From an uncultured Oscillospiraceae bacterium (GTDB taxonomy: Bacteria > Bacillota > Clostridia > Oscillospirales > Acutalibacteraceae), in assembly GCA_900540535.1 (NCBI GenBank), contig UQGM01000032.1:1-29244 (forward strand): DNA of 29,244 nucleotides. Reading direction: 5' to 3'. The position numbers and the translations under genes were made by a program. Positions 1-6,494 of this stretch are shown here, one piece after another. The notes under the pieces were generated by a model. The model made no database searches. It saw only the letters and a list, made by a program, of their open reading frames with translations, and was not told the DNA's origin. Within the stretch, counting starts at the first letter, position 1; the number at the start of each line of letters is the position of its first letter.

Positions 1-280
1 CCGCAGGCATCAGGTCTACACCCTCTGGGTGGTGCAGGATACCCTCGCCGGGACGAAGCGGCTCATCCATCAGGATACGCCCCATAGCGTCCGACAGCGT
101 AAAGGGCAGCTTGTCCGGCTGGGGATGGCCCAGGCTGATTGTCAGGCTCCCTTGCGGGTCCCCGTCGATCAGCAGGACTTTCTTTCCGGCCTGCGCCAGC
201 CCGATTCCCAAGTTGGCACAGGTCGTTGTCTTGCCAACGCCGCCTTTCTGGTTGGCAATGGCAATGATTTGCGTGTTCAT
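1..280 (-). CDS. ParA family ATPase, N-terminal part (runs off the window)
   Basis: The reverse strand from the ATG at 280 stays open to the left edge, giving 93 codons of the N-terminus. Residues 3-20 carry the deviant Walker A of ParA/Soj ATPases (NQKGGVGKTTT), followed by the A' region LLIDGDPQGS with its conserved Asp. These are the nucleotide-binding signatures of partition ATPases that, with a ParB partner, position plasmids, chromosomes or integrated elements. The start is supported by a GAGGTGAA ribosome site 5 bases upstream. No ParB can be seen because the gene leaves the window. GC content is well above the flanking chromosomal genes, which fits horizontal origin. The family call is sure; the role in ICE maintenance is inferred from position. 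Confidence 0.9.
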   Translation of the reverse strand, partial: MNTQIIAIANQKGGVGKTTTCANLGIGLAQAGKKVLLIDGDPQGSLTISLGHPQPDKLPFTLSDAMGRILMDEPLRPGEGILHHPEGVDLMPA

Positions 281-296
281 TAACTTCACCTCATTT

Positions 297-416
297 CTAA
301 TTGTTGCTGTTGCTTCTGGAAATAGAAAAAGCCGCCACTCCAAAATAAAAAGTGAAGTGACGGCTCTTTCTATCGCCGGAATACGAGTTCCTGAAATGAA
401 AAAAGCACCCAGTCAT
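297..416 (-). CDS. Possible 39-residue leader peptide upstream of parA
   Basis: An ATG at 416 opens a reverse-strand frame of 39 codons ending at a TAG 16 bases before the parA ATG. The frame runs straight through the terminator hairpin at 325-365, so a translating ribosome would disrupt it. That is the arrangement of leader-peptide attenuators, such as the one known upstream of tet(M) in Tn916. Against it, no convincing Shine-Dalgarno sequence precedes the ATG, and the predicted peptide (aromatic, Ser- and Asn-rich) has no recognisable domain. Treat it as a hypothesis. Confidence 0.25.
   Translation of the reverse strand: MTGCFFHFRNSYSGDRKSRHFTFYFGVAAFSISRSNSNN
325..365 (-). terminator. Hairpin terminator/attenuator in the parA leader
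   Basis: The arms 356-365 and 330-339 form a 10-bp stem followed by a T-tract on the minus strand (325-329). The one imperfect position is a G-U wobble in minus-strand RNA but a C-A mismatch in plus-strand RNA, so the hairpin is built to work toward parA. It lies 45 bases upstream of the parA start. It could block read-through from the rplM-rpsI operon or attenuate parA itself. Confidence 0.65.
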
Positions 417-554
417 TTATGTGATCTGTGTGCTACATCAAATTCATATTCAATTATTCAAATTAGCTCAAACTATGCCAAACTGCCACAGCCAAAAAAA
501 CGAGGGGAAGGAGGGCTGAAAAGCGCCCCCAAAACACCCCCCAAATCGGCTCTC

Positions 555-628
555 GGTTAACCACTTTGGGAACCACTTGACCCTCTTTTTACCCCCTTTT
601 TGGCCGGTTAACCACTTGCGGACCACTA
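555..628. repeat. AAGTGGT-type repeats, candidate integrase arm sites
   Basis: Read on the minus strand, AAGTGGT occurs at 560-566, 572-578 and 611-617, with a variant TAGTGGT at 622-628. The repeats fall into two pairs, and the first member of each pair is extended to AAGTGGTTAACC (555-566 and 606-617). Short repeats in pairs near an element end are typical arm-type binding sites for tyrosine recombinases. A second repeat, CGGCTCTCG, is at 547-555 and 644-652. No gene is supported in this stretch: the 67-codon frame across it is an echo of the repeats. Confidence 0.5.
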
Positions 629-697
629 AAAATTGGGTGAAAACGGCTCTCGTTTTGTCAAATTTGGTCAAACCATATCAGCCCATTTAGGTATAAG

Positions 698-732
698 AAA
701 ACCCCGGAAAACCTTGATTTTCCGGGGTTTTT
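698..732 (-). terminator. rplM-rpsI operon terminator
   Basis: A perfect 14-bp stem (698-711 with 718-731, core CCCCGGAAAA) with a 6-base loop and T-runs on both sides lies 30 bases past the rpsI stop. It is the last clearly chromosomal feature before the integrative element. Confidence 0.9.
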
Positions 733-762
733 GAACCATTTTGATATAGTCTGAGCAGTCGA

Positions 763-1161
763 TTATCGCTTGCTGAACTGCGGAGCGCGACGAGCTGCTT
801 TGAGACCGTATTTCTTTCTTTCCTTCATTCTCGGGTCACGAGTAAGGAATCCAGCCTTCTTGAGAGTAGGACGAAGAGCCTCGTCATACTGAAGAAGAGC
901 ACGGGAAAGACCGTGACGGATTGCACCAGCCTGACCTGTAACACCGCCACCGTTTACACGGCAAACAATGTCAAACTTCTCAGTTGTGCCTGTGAGGGCA
1001 AGAGGCTGACGAACAATAAGCTTAAGGGTTTCAAGTCCGAAATAATCATCGATATTTCTGTCGTTGATTGTTATGTTACCTGTTCCGGGATAAACACGAA
1101 CTCTTGCGACAGATTTCTTTCTGCGGCCTGTACCGTAGAAATAGGGATTTGTATCGTACAT
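763..1161 (-). CDS. rpsI: 30S ribosomal protein S9 (uS9)
   Basis: The 132-residue product is the small-subunit protein uS9, whose extended C-terminal tail reaches the ribosomal P site. Diagnostic stretches are YGTGRRKKSVARV near the N-terminus, GGGVTGQAGAIRHG in the middle, and the basic tail ending in QFSKR, where the conserved terminal SKR contacts the P-site tRNA. The start is set at the ATG at 1161 because GGAGG lies 8 bases upstream; the frame-compatible ATG at 1176 would overlap that ribosome site. The gene lies 18 bases downstream of rplM, the near-universal L13-S9 pair, and is co-transcribed with it. It ends at the strong terminator at 698-732, beyond which an integrative element is inserted. 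Confidence 0.98.
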   Translation of the reverse strand: MYDTNPYFYGTGRRKKSVARVRVYPGTGNITINDRNIDDYFGLETLKLIVRQPLALTGTTEKFDIVCRVNGGGVTGQAGAIRHGLSRALLQYDEALRPTLKKAGFLTRDPRMKERKKYGLKAARRAPQFSKR

Positions 1162-1179
1162 TTCATCTGCCTCCATTCA

Positions 1180-1608
1180 TTAAAATGCCCACTCTTCGGG
1201 CTTCTGGGCTGCCTGAGTGTGCTCAGCGCCCTTGTATACTCTGAGTCTGCGCATTGCGTTGCGGCCGATTGTGTTAGCGGGAAGCATTCCCTTAACTGCC
1301 TTCTCAACAGCAAACTCGGGCTTTGTCTTCATAAGAGTACCGTACTTAACCTCTTTGAGGTTACCGATGTATCCGGTGTGACGGTAGTACATTTTCTGCT
1401 CTAATTTGTTGCCTGTAAGAACTACCTTCTCAGCGTTGATGATGATAACGGAATCTCCGCAGTCAACGTTGGGAGCAAATGTCGGCTTGTGCTTTCCACG
1501 AAGAAGAGCGGCTGCCTGAGCTGCTACGCGGCCAAGGGGCTTATCAGCTGCATCAAGCACATACCATTTACGGGTAACTTCGCCCGCTTTAGGCATATAA
1601 GTTGACAT
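1180..1608 (-). CDS. rplM: 50S ribosomal protein L13 (uL13)
   Basis: A 142-residue uL13, an early-assembly protein of the large subunit. Family features are the N-terminal RKWYVLDAADKPLGRVA, then LLRGKHKPTFAP, the GDSVIIINAEKV strand, KMYYRHTGYIG, and MLPANTIGRNAMRRLRVYKG near the C-terminus. The chosen start at 1608 follows GGAGGT with 7-base spacing; an upstream in-frame ATG at 1644 is rejected because it would place the ribosome site inside the coding region. A good sigma-A promoter at 1654-1682 gives a short leader, and the gene is first in the rplM-rpsI operon. No structured L13-leader RNA can be seen. Confidence 0.98.
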   Translation of the reverse strand: MSTYMPKAGEVTRKWYVLDAADKPLGRVAAQAAALLRGKHKPTFAPNVDCGDSVIIINAEKVVLTGNKLEQKMYYRHTGYIGNLKEVKYGTLMKTKPEFAVEKAVKGMLPANTIGRNAMRRLRVYKGAEHTQAAQKPEEWAF

Positions 1609-1653
1609 AAACTTACCTCCAATATTTCTCATAACTTTTTTCATTGCCCGATT

Positions 1654-1682
1654 ATATTACCACACTGCAAAGCACATGTCAA
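1654..1682 (-). promoter_or_regulatory. rplM-rpsI promoter
   Basis: On the minus strand, TTGACA (1677-1682), a 17-bp spacer and TAATAT (1654-1659) preceded by TG (extended -10). The predicted start lies about 35 bases before the rplM ATG. Confidence 0.8.
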
Positions 1683-1853
1683 CACTAAATTTTTAATTTT
1701 TTAATTTAGATTTTAAATGCTCTTATTTTCTCCCGTTTTCTCCGTTTTTCATATCAAATGCTCACAAATGAAAAATGAAAAATTTTTAACAGTTTAGACA
1801 TATGATTTGTATTCTTTTGTGTTATTCTATTTTCACGGAAGGGTTGATAATAT

Positions 1854-2600
1854 ATGCAAAAACTGCTGGGCTACGTTCGATGTGCCCTTGATAAATATAA
1901 AATGATAGATGAAGGAGACAACATTGCGGTAGCTGTTTCCGGCGGAAAGGACAGTGTTGCACTTCTTGCCGCTTTAGGAGCCATAAGACGGTTTTATCCA
2001 ATAAAATTTTCGCTTACTGCCATAACTATAGATCCGTGCTTTAACGGACAGGAAACGGATTATTCCCCTATCGAAAAGCTCTGTGAAGAAATGGAAATTC
2101 CCTACATAATTAAAAGAACTGAGCTTGGAACTATTATTTTTGAAACGAGAAAAGAGAAAAACCCTTGCAGTTTATGTGCGAGAATGAGAAGAGGACTTCT
2201 TCACGATACGACAAAAGAAGCCGGCTGCAACAAAATAGCCCTTGGTCATCATCTTGATGACGCTGCCGAAACCTTTATGATGAATCTTTTCAGCGGCGGA
2301 AGAATATCCTGTTTTTCTCCGGTTTCATATCTTTCAAGAAAAGAGCTCTATATGATACGTCCTCTTGTACTGGCGAGAGAAAGTATAATTACTTCTGCGG
2401 CAGAAAGAAATAATTTGCCCGTTGTAAAAAGCCGATGCCCCGCCGACGGCGTTACACACCGCCAGAAAATGAAGGATTTTTTAGTATCAATGGAAAAGGA
2501 TTATCCCGGTATTCAGGAAAAAATTGTTTCTGCAATGACTCTTGCGGATATAGACCGCTGGGGTGATATAAATCCAGATATAAAAAATAAACAGACTTAA
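1854..2600 (+). CDS. TtcA-type tRNA 2-thiocytidine biosynthesis protein
   Basis: This 248-residue protein belongs to the N-type ATP pyrophosphatase (PP-loop) family, TtcA branch. The PP-loop SGGKDS is at residues 29-34, the CxxC pair (CSLC) at 105-108 and a third conserved cysteine in RCPADG at 195. In TtcA these three cysteines hold a 4Fe-4S cluster used to move sulfur onto C32 of tRNA, after ATP adenylates the base. GHHLDDAAETFMMNLF is the typical family central motif. Clostridial genomes often encode several TtcA-like paralogues, so the exact tRNA position is not certain. A GAAGGG ribosome site precedes the ATG. It forms a two-gene unit with the small zinc-ribbon membrane protein 13 bases downstream. 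Confidence 0.85.
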   Translation: MQKLLGYVRCALDKYKMIDEGDNIAVAVSGGKDSVALLAALGAIRRFYPIKFSLTAITIDPCFNGQETDYSPIEKLCEEMEIPYIIKRTELGTIIFETRKEKNPCSLCARMRRGLLHDTTKEAGCNKIALGHHLDDAAETFMMNLFSGGRISCFSPVSYLSRKELYMIRPLVLARESIITSAAERNNLPVVKSRCPADGVTHRQKMKDFLVSMEKDYPGIQEKIVSAMTLADIDRWGDINPDIKNKQT

Positions 2601-2613
2601 GGAGGTCAAAACC

Positions 2614-3003
2614 ATGTTCTGTAGAAATTGTCAAGCACATATTGATGATGATTCCCTTTTCTGTATGCACTGCGGAGCTCCGCAAAGAGATCCAGGTACC
2701 ACACCGCCGCCATACTACAACAACGCACCTGTACAGGAAAAGGTCGATCCAATTAACAAAATAGGCGGATTTGTACTTGGTCTTTTCACATTCCCAACAG
2801 GATTCATTACAGCGATTATCGCTCTGATTTTCTATGTTGTATATAAACCCGAACAACCAAAAAAAGCCTCTGAAATAGGAAAATGGACACTCATAGGCAT
2901 TGCCGCCTCTCTTGTAGTTTCCGTTATAATCGGACTTCTGATTGTATTGTTTTTCACGGGACTTACTTCCATTGTTGTGCAGGCCTTTTCAGTAATTGGA
3001 TAA
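2614..3003 (+). CDS. Zinc-ribbon small membrane protein
   Basis: The 129-residue product opens with a zinc-ribbon: CxxC at residues 3/6 and 17/20 (FCRNC, FCMHCGAPQ). A Pro/Tyr-rich linker follows, then two hydrophobic segments, about residues 51-74 (GGFVLGLFTFPTGFITAIIA) and 91-122. Such zinc-ribbon plus transmembrane proteins are common in Firmicutes and mostly uncharacterised; no catalytic motif is visible. A full AAGGAGGT ribosome site precedes the ATG, 13 bases after the ttcA-like stop, so the two are probably co-transcribed and end at the 3023-3065 terminator. The function is unknown. The same Cys3/6/17/20 ribbon occurs in an unrelated membrane protein at 23480-24763. Confidence 0.8.
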   Translation: MFCRNCQAHIDDDSLFCMHCGAPQRDPGTTPPPYYNNAPVQEKVDPINKIGGFVLGLFTFPTGFITAIIALIFYVVYKPEQPKKASEIGKWTLIGIAASLVVSVIIGLLIVLFFTGLTSIVVQAFSVIG

Positions 3004-3022
3004 CTTAAGTAAAAGAAAATTT

Positions 3023-3065
3023 AACCGTCTGTGTTTAGGATTACCTATCACAGGCGGTTTTATTT
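3023..3065 (+). terminator. Terminator after the zinc-ribbon gene
   Basis: An 11-bp stem with one G-U pair (3023-3033 with 3049-3059, AACCGTCTGTG/CACAGGCGGTT) followed by TTTATTTTG. Confidence 0.8.
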
Positions 3066-3102
3066 TGTATCGTATTAAAACATAATACCAATACGGTTGG
3101 AA

Positions 3103-3417
3103 TTATTTCTTTTTCGACTTTGAAATCAGAAAAACTTTCTTTGAAAATCCTCCACGCTTAAGTCTTTTTTCCTCATTGATCCTTATTAAATCATCGGTGC
3201 TGTATCCCCTTGCCTGACAAAGAGCATATATTACCTCCAGAATATCTGCAAGTTCTTCTATTTCTTTACTTTTCCGATATTCCTTTACTTCTTCTATAAG
3301 CTTTCTGTCAAGTTCACAAATATATCTCTCATCAGAAAGAATCTCCGTCTTTGGAATATACCCTTCTTTCACAATCATTTCAGGAATTTTATCACGCACC
3401 AGCTTTTTATATATCAT
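3103..3417 (-). CDS. MazG-like nucleoside triphosphate pyrophosphohydrolase (COG4997 type)
   Basis: A 104-residue all-alpha protein of the MazG / phosphoribosyl-ATP pyrophosphohydrolase-like fold. The N-terminus YKKLVRDKIPEMI, the acidic helices LIEEVKEY and EELADILEVIYAL, and the C-terminal EKRLKRGGF match the small stand-alone members of this group. Related enzymes bind Mg ions through EExxE/D side chains and hydrolyse unwanted NTPs, but the substrate of this subgroup is not established. A GGGGAAG-like ribosome site precedes the ATG. The gene is separated from the upstream minus-strand gene by a terminator at 3441-3470, so it probably has its own promoter or depends on read-through. Family call good, function inferred. 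Confidence 0.8.
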   Translation of the reverse strand: MIYKKLVRDKIPEMIVKEGYIPKTEILSDERYICELDRKLIEEVKEYRKSKEIEELADILEVIYALCQARGYSTDDLIRINEEKRLKRGGFSKKVFLISKSKKK

Positions 3418-3440
3418 AAAACTTCCCCTCCAATATACTA

Positions 3441-3470
3441 AAAAAGAACCTGATTAAACTATCAGGTCCT
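3441..3470 (-). terminator. Terminator of the DUF4358 gene
   Basis: The arms 3445-3454 and 3461-3470 give a 10-bp stem whose one non-Watson-Crick position is a G-U wobble only in minus-strand RNA, followed by a T-run at 3441-3445 on that strand. A-runs and T-runs on both sides mean it may also work on the plus strand. Confidence 0.75.
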
Positions 3471-3504
3471 TTTTATTTTTAATTCAAGAAAGCAATAAAA
3501 CGAT

Positions 3505-4053
3505 TTACTTTACCGCCGCAGTTTCACGCTGATAAAAGCTTTCAATGGCCGACCAGGCAGAATTAATTTTCGCTGTGGTTACAAGGATTACATATTCTCC
3601 CTTATTAAGGAAAACAGTATTTTCAACCTTATCGTATTCATAGCTGTTAAGCACATCAAATGTTTTGGCTTTCAAATCGAGTCTTTCACTTATAGCAGAC
3701 ATAACCTCATCGCATTTGCTTATATCGGAAAGCTTAAAAACAGCTATTTCATCAGCATCATTTTGTTTCGCACTGGTATAGACCGTTGAATCCTCAATCA
3801 TTTCGGTTCCGAAACCGAAATGCGTTATAATTTGCGAAGTATCAAGAGAAACATAGTCATGCATTCCTATTGCTTCTCTTATGGCTTCAGCTATTTCTGC
3901 GGTATTTTCGGCAACAATTACCTCTTGAGCCTCATTCAAATGAGCCAAACCTATTTTGCCCATAAGTTTACTGCAACTGCCGGATACAAAAAATATACAT
4001 CCCGCAAGCATCAGCAATGCGGCAAAACAGGCTATTGCAGTTTTTCTGCTCAT
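3505..4053 (-). CDS. DUF4358 family lipoprotein
   Basis: A 182-residue protein with a short basic N-terminus, a hydrophobic stretch and a lipobox MLAGC with the modifiable cysteine at residue 19, so it is probably anchored on the outer face of the membrane. The rest fits the DUF4358 family of clostridia: a block reading ADEIAVFKLSDISKCDEVMS at about residues 100-120, then ISERL, and a C-terminal GEYVILVTT strand. The biochemical role is unknown. The start is supported by GGAGTGAG 9 bases upstream, and an extended -10 TATAAT lies at 4092-4097. It stands downstream of thrS on the same strand but has its own promoter, so no functional link is implied. Confidence 0.75.
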   Translation of the reverse strand: MSRKTAIACFAALLMLAGCIFFVSGSCSKLMGKIGLAHLNEAQEVIVAENTAEIAEAIREAIGMHDYVSLDTSQIITHFGFGTEMIEDSTVYTSAKQNDADEIAVFKLSDISKCDEVMSAISERLDLKAKTFDVLNSYEYDKVENTVFLNKGEYVILVTTAKINSAWSAIESFYQRETAAVK

Positions 4054-4091
4054 AGTCTGTCACTCACTCCATAAACGCAAACTTCATGGTA

Positions 4092-4100
4092 ATTATAGCA
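4092..4100 (-). promoter_or_regulatory. Extended -10 promoter of the DUF4358 gene
   Basis: On the minus strand TGCTATAAT (-10 at 4092-4097) lies about 40 bases before the ATG. No good -35 hexamer is at the usual distance; the TG extension may compensate. Confidence 0.5.
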
Positions 4101-4157
4101 CTACAAGCAAAAAAAATCGTTTCAAAACGGTTACAATATAGACAAATTCCGCAGATT

Positions 4158-6101
4158 TTAGTCCCTTGCCTTTGTATCAATTTCTTCTTTGAGAGTTTTA
4201 AGGAGCTCCTCAACGGCAACTGCACCTATATCGCCTTTGCCTCTCTTACGAACTGATACTGTTCCGGCAGCTTCTTCTTTTTCACCGACAATAAGCATAT
4301 AGGGAACCTTCTGAAGCTGAGCTTCACGGATTTTATAACCGATTTTTTCAGGTCTGTAATCAGCTTCAACTCTGAGGCCTCTGTCGAAAAGCTCTTTCTT
4401 AACTTTCTCAGCATAGTCGTTGTACTTCTCTGAAACGGGAAGAATACGAACCTGCTCGGGAGCAAGCCACAGGGGGAATGCACCTGCATACTTTTCGATA
4501 AGCAGAGCCAGTGTTCTCTCATAGCAGCCGATTGAAGTACGGTGAATAATATAAGGATTCTTCTTTGTGCCGTCACGGTCAACATACTCCATACCAAACT
4601 TCTCAGCAAGCATCTGGTCAATCTGGATAGTGATAAGAGTATCCTCTTTACCGTGAACGTTTTTAATCTGGATATCCAGCTTGGGTCCGTAGAATGCAGC
4701 CTCACCTACACCGATTGCATAGGGGATCTCAAGATGATCAAGGATTCTCTTCATTGCACCCTGAGCCTCATCCCACTGTTCCTGAGTTCCGATATACTTT
4801 TCACGGTCATCGGGATCCCACTGGGAGAAACGATAGGAAACATCCTCGTAAAGGCCCAAAGTTTTAAGCATATAAATTGCAAGCTCAAGGCAGTTTTTGA
4901 ACTCTCCCTCAAGCTGTTCGGGAGTACACATAAGGTGTCCTTCGGAAATTGTAAACTGACGTACTCTTATAAGTCCGTGCATCTCACCGGAAGCCTCATT
5001 TCTGAAAAGAGTTGAGGTTTCGTTATATCTGAGAGGAAGATCACGATATGAACGGCTCTTATTGAGATATGCCTGATACTGGAAAGGACAGGTCATGGGA
5101 CGCAGTGCGAAAACCTCATCGTCCTTTTCTTCGTCGCCAAGTACAAACATTCCGTCTTTATAATGATCCCAGTGTCCTGAGATTTTATAAAGATCGCTCT
5201 TTGCCATAAAGGGAGTTTTTGTAAGAAGCCAGCCTCTCTTCTGCTCCTCATCCTCAACAAAACGCTGAAGAAGCTGAATGACTCTTGCGCCTTTGGGAAG
5301 CATAATGGGAAGTCCCTGACCGATTACCTCAGAAGTTGTGAAAAGCTCAAGCTCTCTGCCAAGCTTATTGTGGTCACGCTTCTTTGCCTCTTCAACAGCG
5401 GCAAGATATGCTTCAAGCTCTGCCTGCTTCGGGAAAGCTGTACCGTAAATACGCTGAAGCATCTTATTCTTTGAATCGCCTCTCCAGTAAGCGCCTGTGC
5501 AGCTTGTAAGCTTGAATGCCTTTATCTTTGAAAGATCCATAAGGTGAGGTCCGGCGCAGAGCTCTGTAAACTCACCCTGTCTGTAAAAGGAAATCGGCTC
5601 GCCTTTATCTGCGTGCTCTTTGATAAGCTCAACTTTATAGGTCTCGCCCTTTTCTTCCATAAGGGAAATTGCCTCTTCGGGAGAAAGCTCAAATCTCTCA
5701 ATGGGAGGATTCTCCTTAATTATCTTCTTCATCTCACCCTCGAGCTTTTCGAGAACCTCGGGAGTAAATGCAACATCGGAATCGAAATCATAATAAAAAC
5801 CATTGTCAACAGCAGGTCCGATTGTAAGCTTTGCCTCAGGATAAAGTCTTTTTACAGCCTGAGCAAGCACATGGGATGCGCTGTGACGGAATGTCTTTTT
5901 ACCGTCCTCATCATCAAAGGTAAGTATAGCTACCTCACAGTCATCTGTAAGCACGGTGCGAAGATCCTTTACCTCACCGTTAATTTTGCAGGCACAAGCT
6001 GCCTTGTAAAGTCCCATACCGAGACTTTTGGCAACGTCGGCAACAGATACGCCGTTTTCAAACTCACGTACTTCTCCGCCTTTAAGAGTTACCTTAATCA
6101 T
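4158..6101 (-). CDS. thrS: Threonine-tRNA ligase
   Basis: A full-length 647-residue class II aminoacyl-tRNA synthetase that charges tRNA-Thr. Domains in order: TGS (1-60), the editing/SAD domain with HSASH at 73-77 that clears mischarged Ser-tRNA-Thr, the catalytic core, and the anticodon-binding domain from about residue 545 (PEQVRILPVSEKYNDYA). In the core, the Cys of RPMTCPF, the His of GEMHGLIRVRQF (motif 2) and the His of IIHRTSIGCYERTLAL (motif 3) are the zinc ligands that recognise threonine. The ATG at 6101 follows GGAGTG with 8-base spacing. Expression is controlled by the T-box at 6158-6420, whose specifier codon is ACC, in agreement with the enzyme. No second threonyl-tRNA synthetase is in the window. 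Confidence 0.98.
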   Translation of the reverse strand: MIKVTLKGGEVREFENGVSVADVAKSLGMGLYKAACACKINGEVKDLRTVLTDDCEVAILTFDDEDGKKTFRHSASHVLAQAVKRLYPEAKLTIGPAVDNGFYYDFDSDVAFTPEVLEKLEGEMKKIIKENPPIERFELSPEEAISLMEEKGETYKVELIKEHADKGEPISFYRQGEFTELCAGPHLMDLSKIKAFKLTSCTGAYWRGDSKNKMLQRIYGTAFPKQAELEAYLAAVEEAKKRDHNKLGRELELFTTSEVIGQGLPIMLPKGARVIQLLQRFVEDEEQKRGWLLTKTPFMAKSDLYKISGHWDHYKDGMFVLGDEEKDDEVFALRPMTCPFQYQAYLNKSRSYRDLPLRYNETSTLFRNEASGEMHGLIRVRQFTISEGHLMCTPEQLEGEFKNCLELAIYMLKTLGLYEDVSYRFSQWDPDDREKYIGTQEQWDEAQGAMKRILDHLEIPYAIGVGEAAFYGPKLDIQIKNVHGKEDTLITIQIDQMLAEKFGMEYVDRDGTKKNPYIIHRTSIGCYERTLALLIEKYAGAFPLWLAPEQVRILPVSEKYNDYAEKVKKELFDRGLRVEADYRPEKIGYKIREAQLQKVPYMLIVGEKEEAAGTVSVRKRGKGDIGAVAVEELLKTLKEEIDTKARD

Positions 6102-6157
6102 TTTTATTTCACTCCTTAAAAATTAAATATCGTTATCAGTGAAAATATGTTATAAAA

Positions 6158-6420
6158 CAAAAAATGCTCCATCCCAAAAAGGGATGAAGCATAAATATAC
6201 TCCACGGTTCCACCCGAATTGCAGCTTTAAAAAAAGCTGCCGCTTTTGCGCCCTTTAACGCTGGCTTGCGGCGGAACTTATCGTACCAAAACGCTTCGTA
6301 CCGCTCTCAGGAGTGGTTGCGGATTCTTTGCAATGCAGACGCTTTCAGCAAAATGCGTCCGCTCTCTGAAAAGCAAACGGTGAATACCGCTCTCTCCCTC
6401 AACGAGTTAACATATTTTCG
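6158..6420 (-). promoter_or_regulatory. T-box riboswitch (threonine) controlling thrS
   Basis: On the minus strand the leader contains the T-box core GGGTGGAACCG (6205-6215) and a terminator stem TGCTTCATCCC/GGGATGGAGCA with a T-run (6158-6192). Stem I closes with GGGAG/CTCCT, and above it the specifier loop reads CAACCA, placing specifier ACC (Thr) at 6315-6317. Uncharged tRNA-Thr pairs with ACC and, through its NCCA end, with TGGA in the antiterminator, allowing read-through into thrS. TGGA demands a U discriminator, which fits Firmicute tRNA-Thr. The plus-strand frame over this region is spurious. Confidence 0.95.
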
Positions 6421-6425
6421 AGATA

Positions 6426-6454
6426 ATATTAGCACCAACTTATCTCCTTGTCAA
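6426..6454 (-). promoter_or_regulatory. thrS promoter
   Basis: On the minus strand, TTGACA (6449-6454), a 17-bp spacer and TAATAT (6426-6431), just upstream of the T-box leader. Confidence 0.85.
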
Positions 6455-6494
6455 CACCCGTTAAGAGGTTGTTTTTTACATCTTAATTTCGAAA

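Larger units (their letters stand above)
1..690. mobile_element. End of an integrative (conjugative) element, right boundary about 660-697
   Basis: The left edge holds a ParA gene that is clearly more GC-rich than the ribosomal genes beside it. It is preceded by about 400 bases of non-coding DNA with a hairpin terminator and four AAGTGGT-type repeats, before the native chromosome resumes at the rpsI terminator. This layout matches the terminal region of ICEs of gut Firmicutes, with a partition gene pointing inward and integrase arm-type repeats near the end. The other end, the integrase and the conjugation genes lie outside the window, so the exact boundary and the target-site duplication cannot be read. 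Element type is inference; the composition break and repeats are seen directly. Confidence 0.6.

Noticed and set aside
29..560. Plus-strand frames across the left end
   Set aside because: They are opposite to ParA or in its non-coding leader, with no family motifs and low-complexity translation.
468..671. 67-codon reverse-strand frame
   Set aside because: It lies over the AAGTGGT repeats, its residues echo the repeats (KWLT twice), it has no ribosome site and no known domain.
1620..1853. L13 leader RNA or other structured RNA upstream of rplM
   Set aside because: The promoter lies only about 45-75 bases before the start codon, leaving no room for a structured leader; the rest is AT-rich without stable stems.
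4100..4135. thrS terminator
   Set aside because: A CGTTT/AAACG palindrome is followed by a T-run on the minus strand, but the stem is only 4-5 bp, too weak to call.
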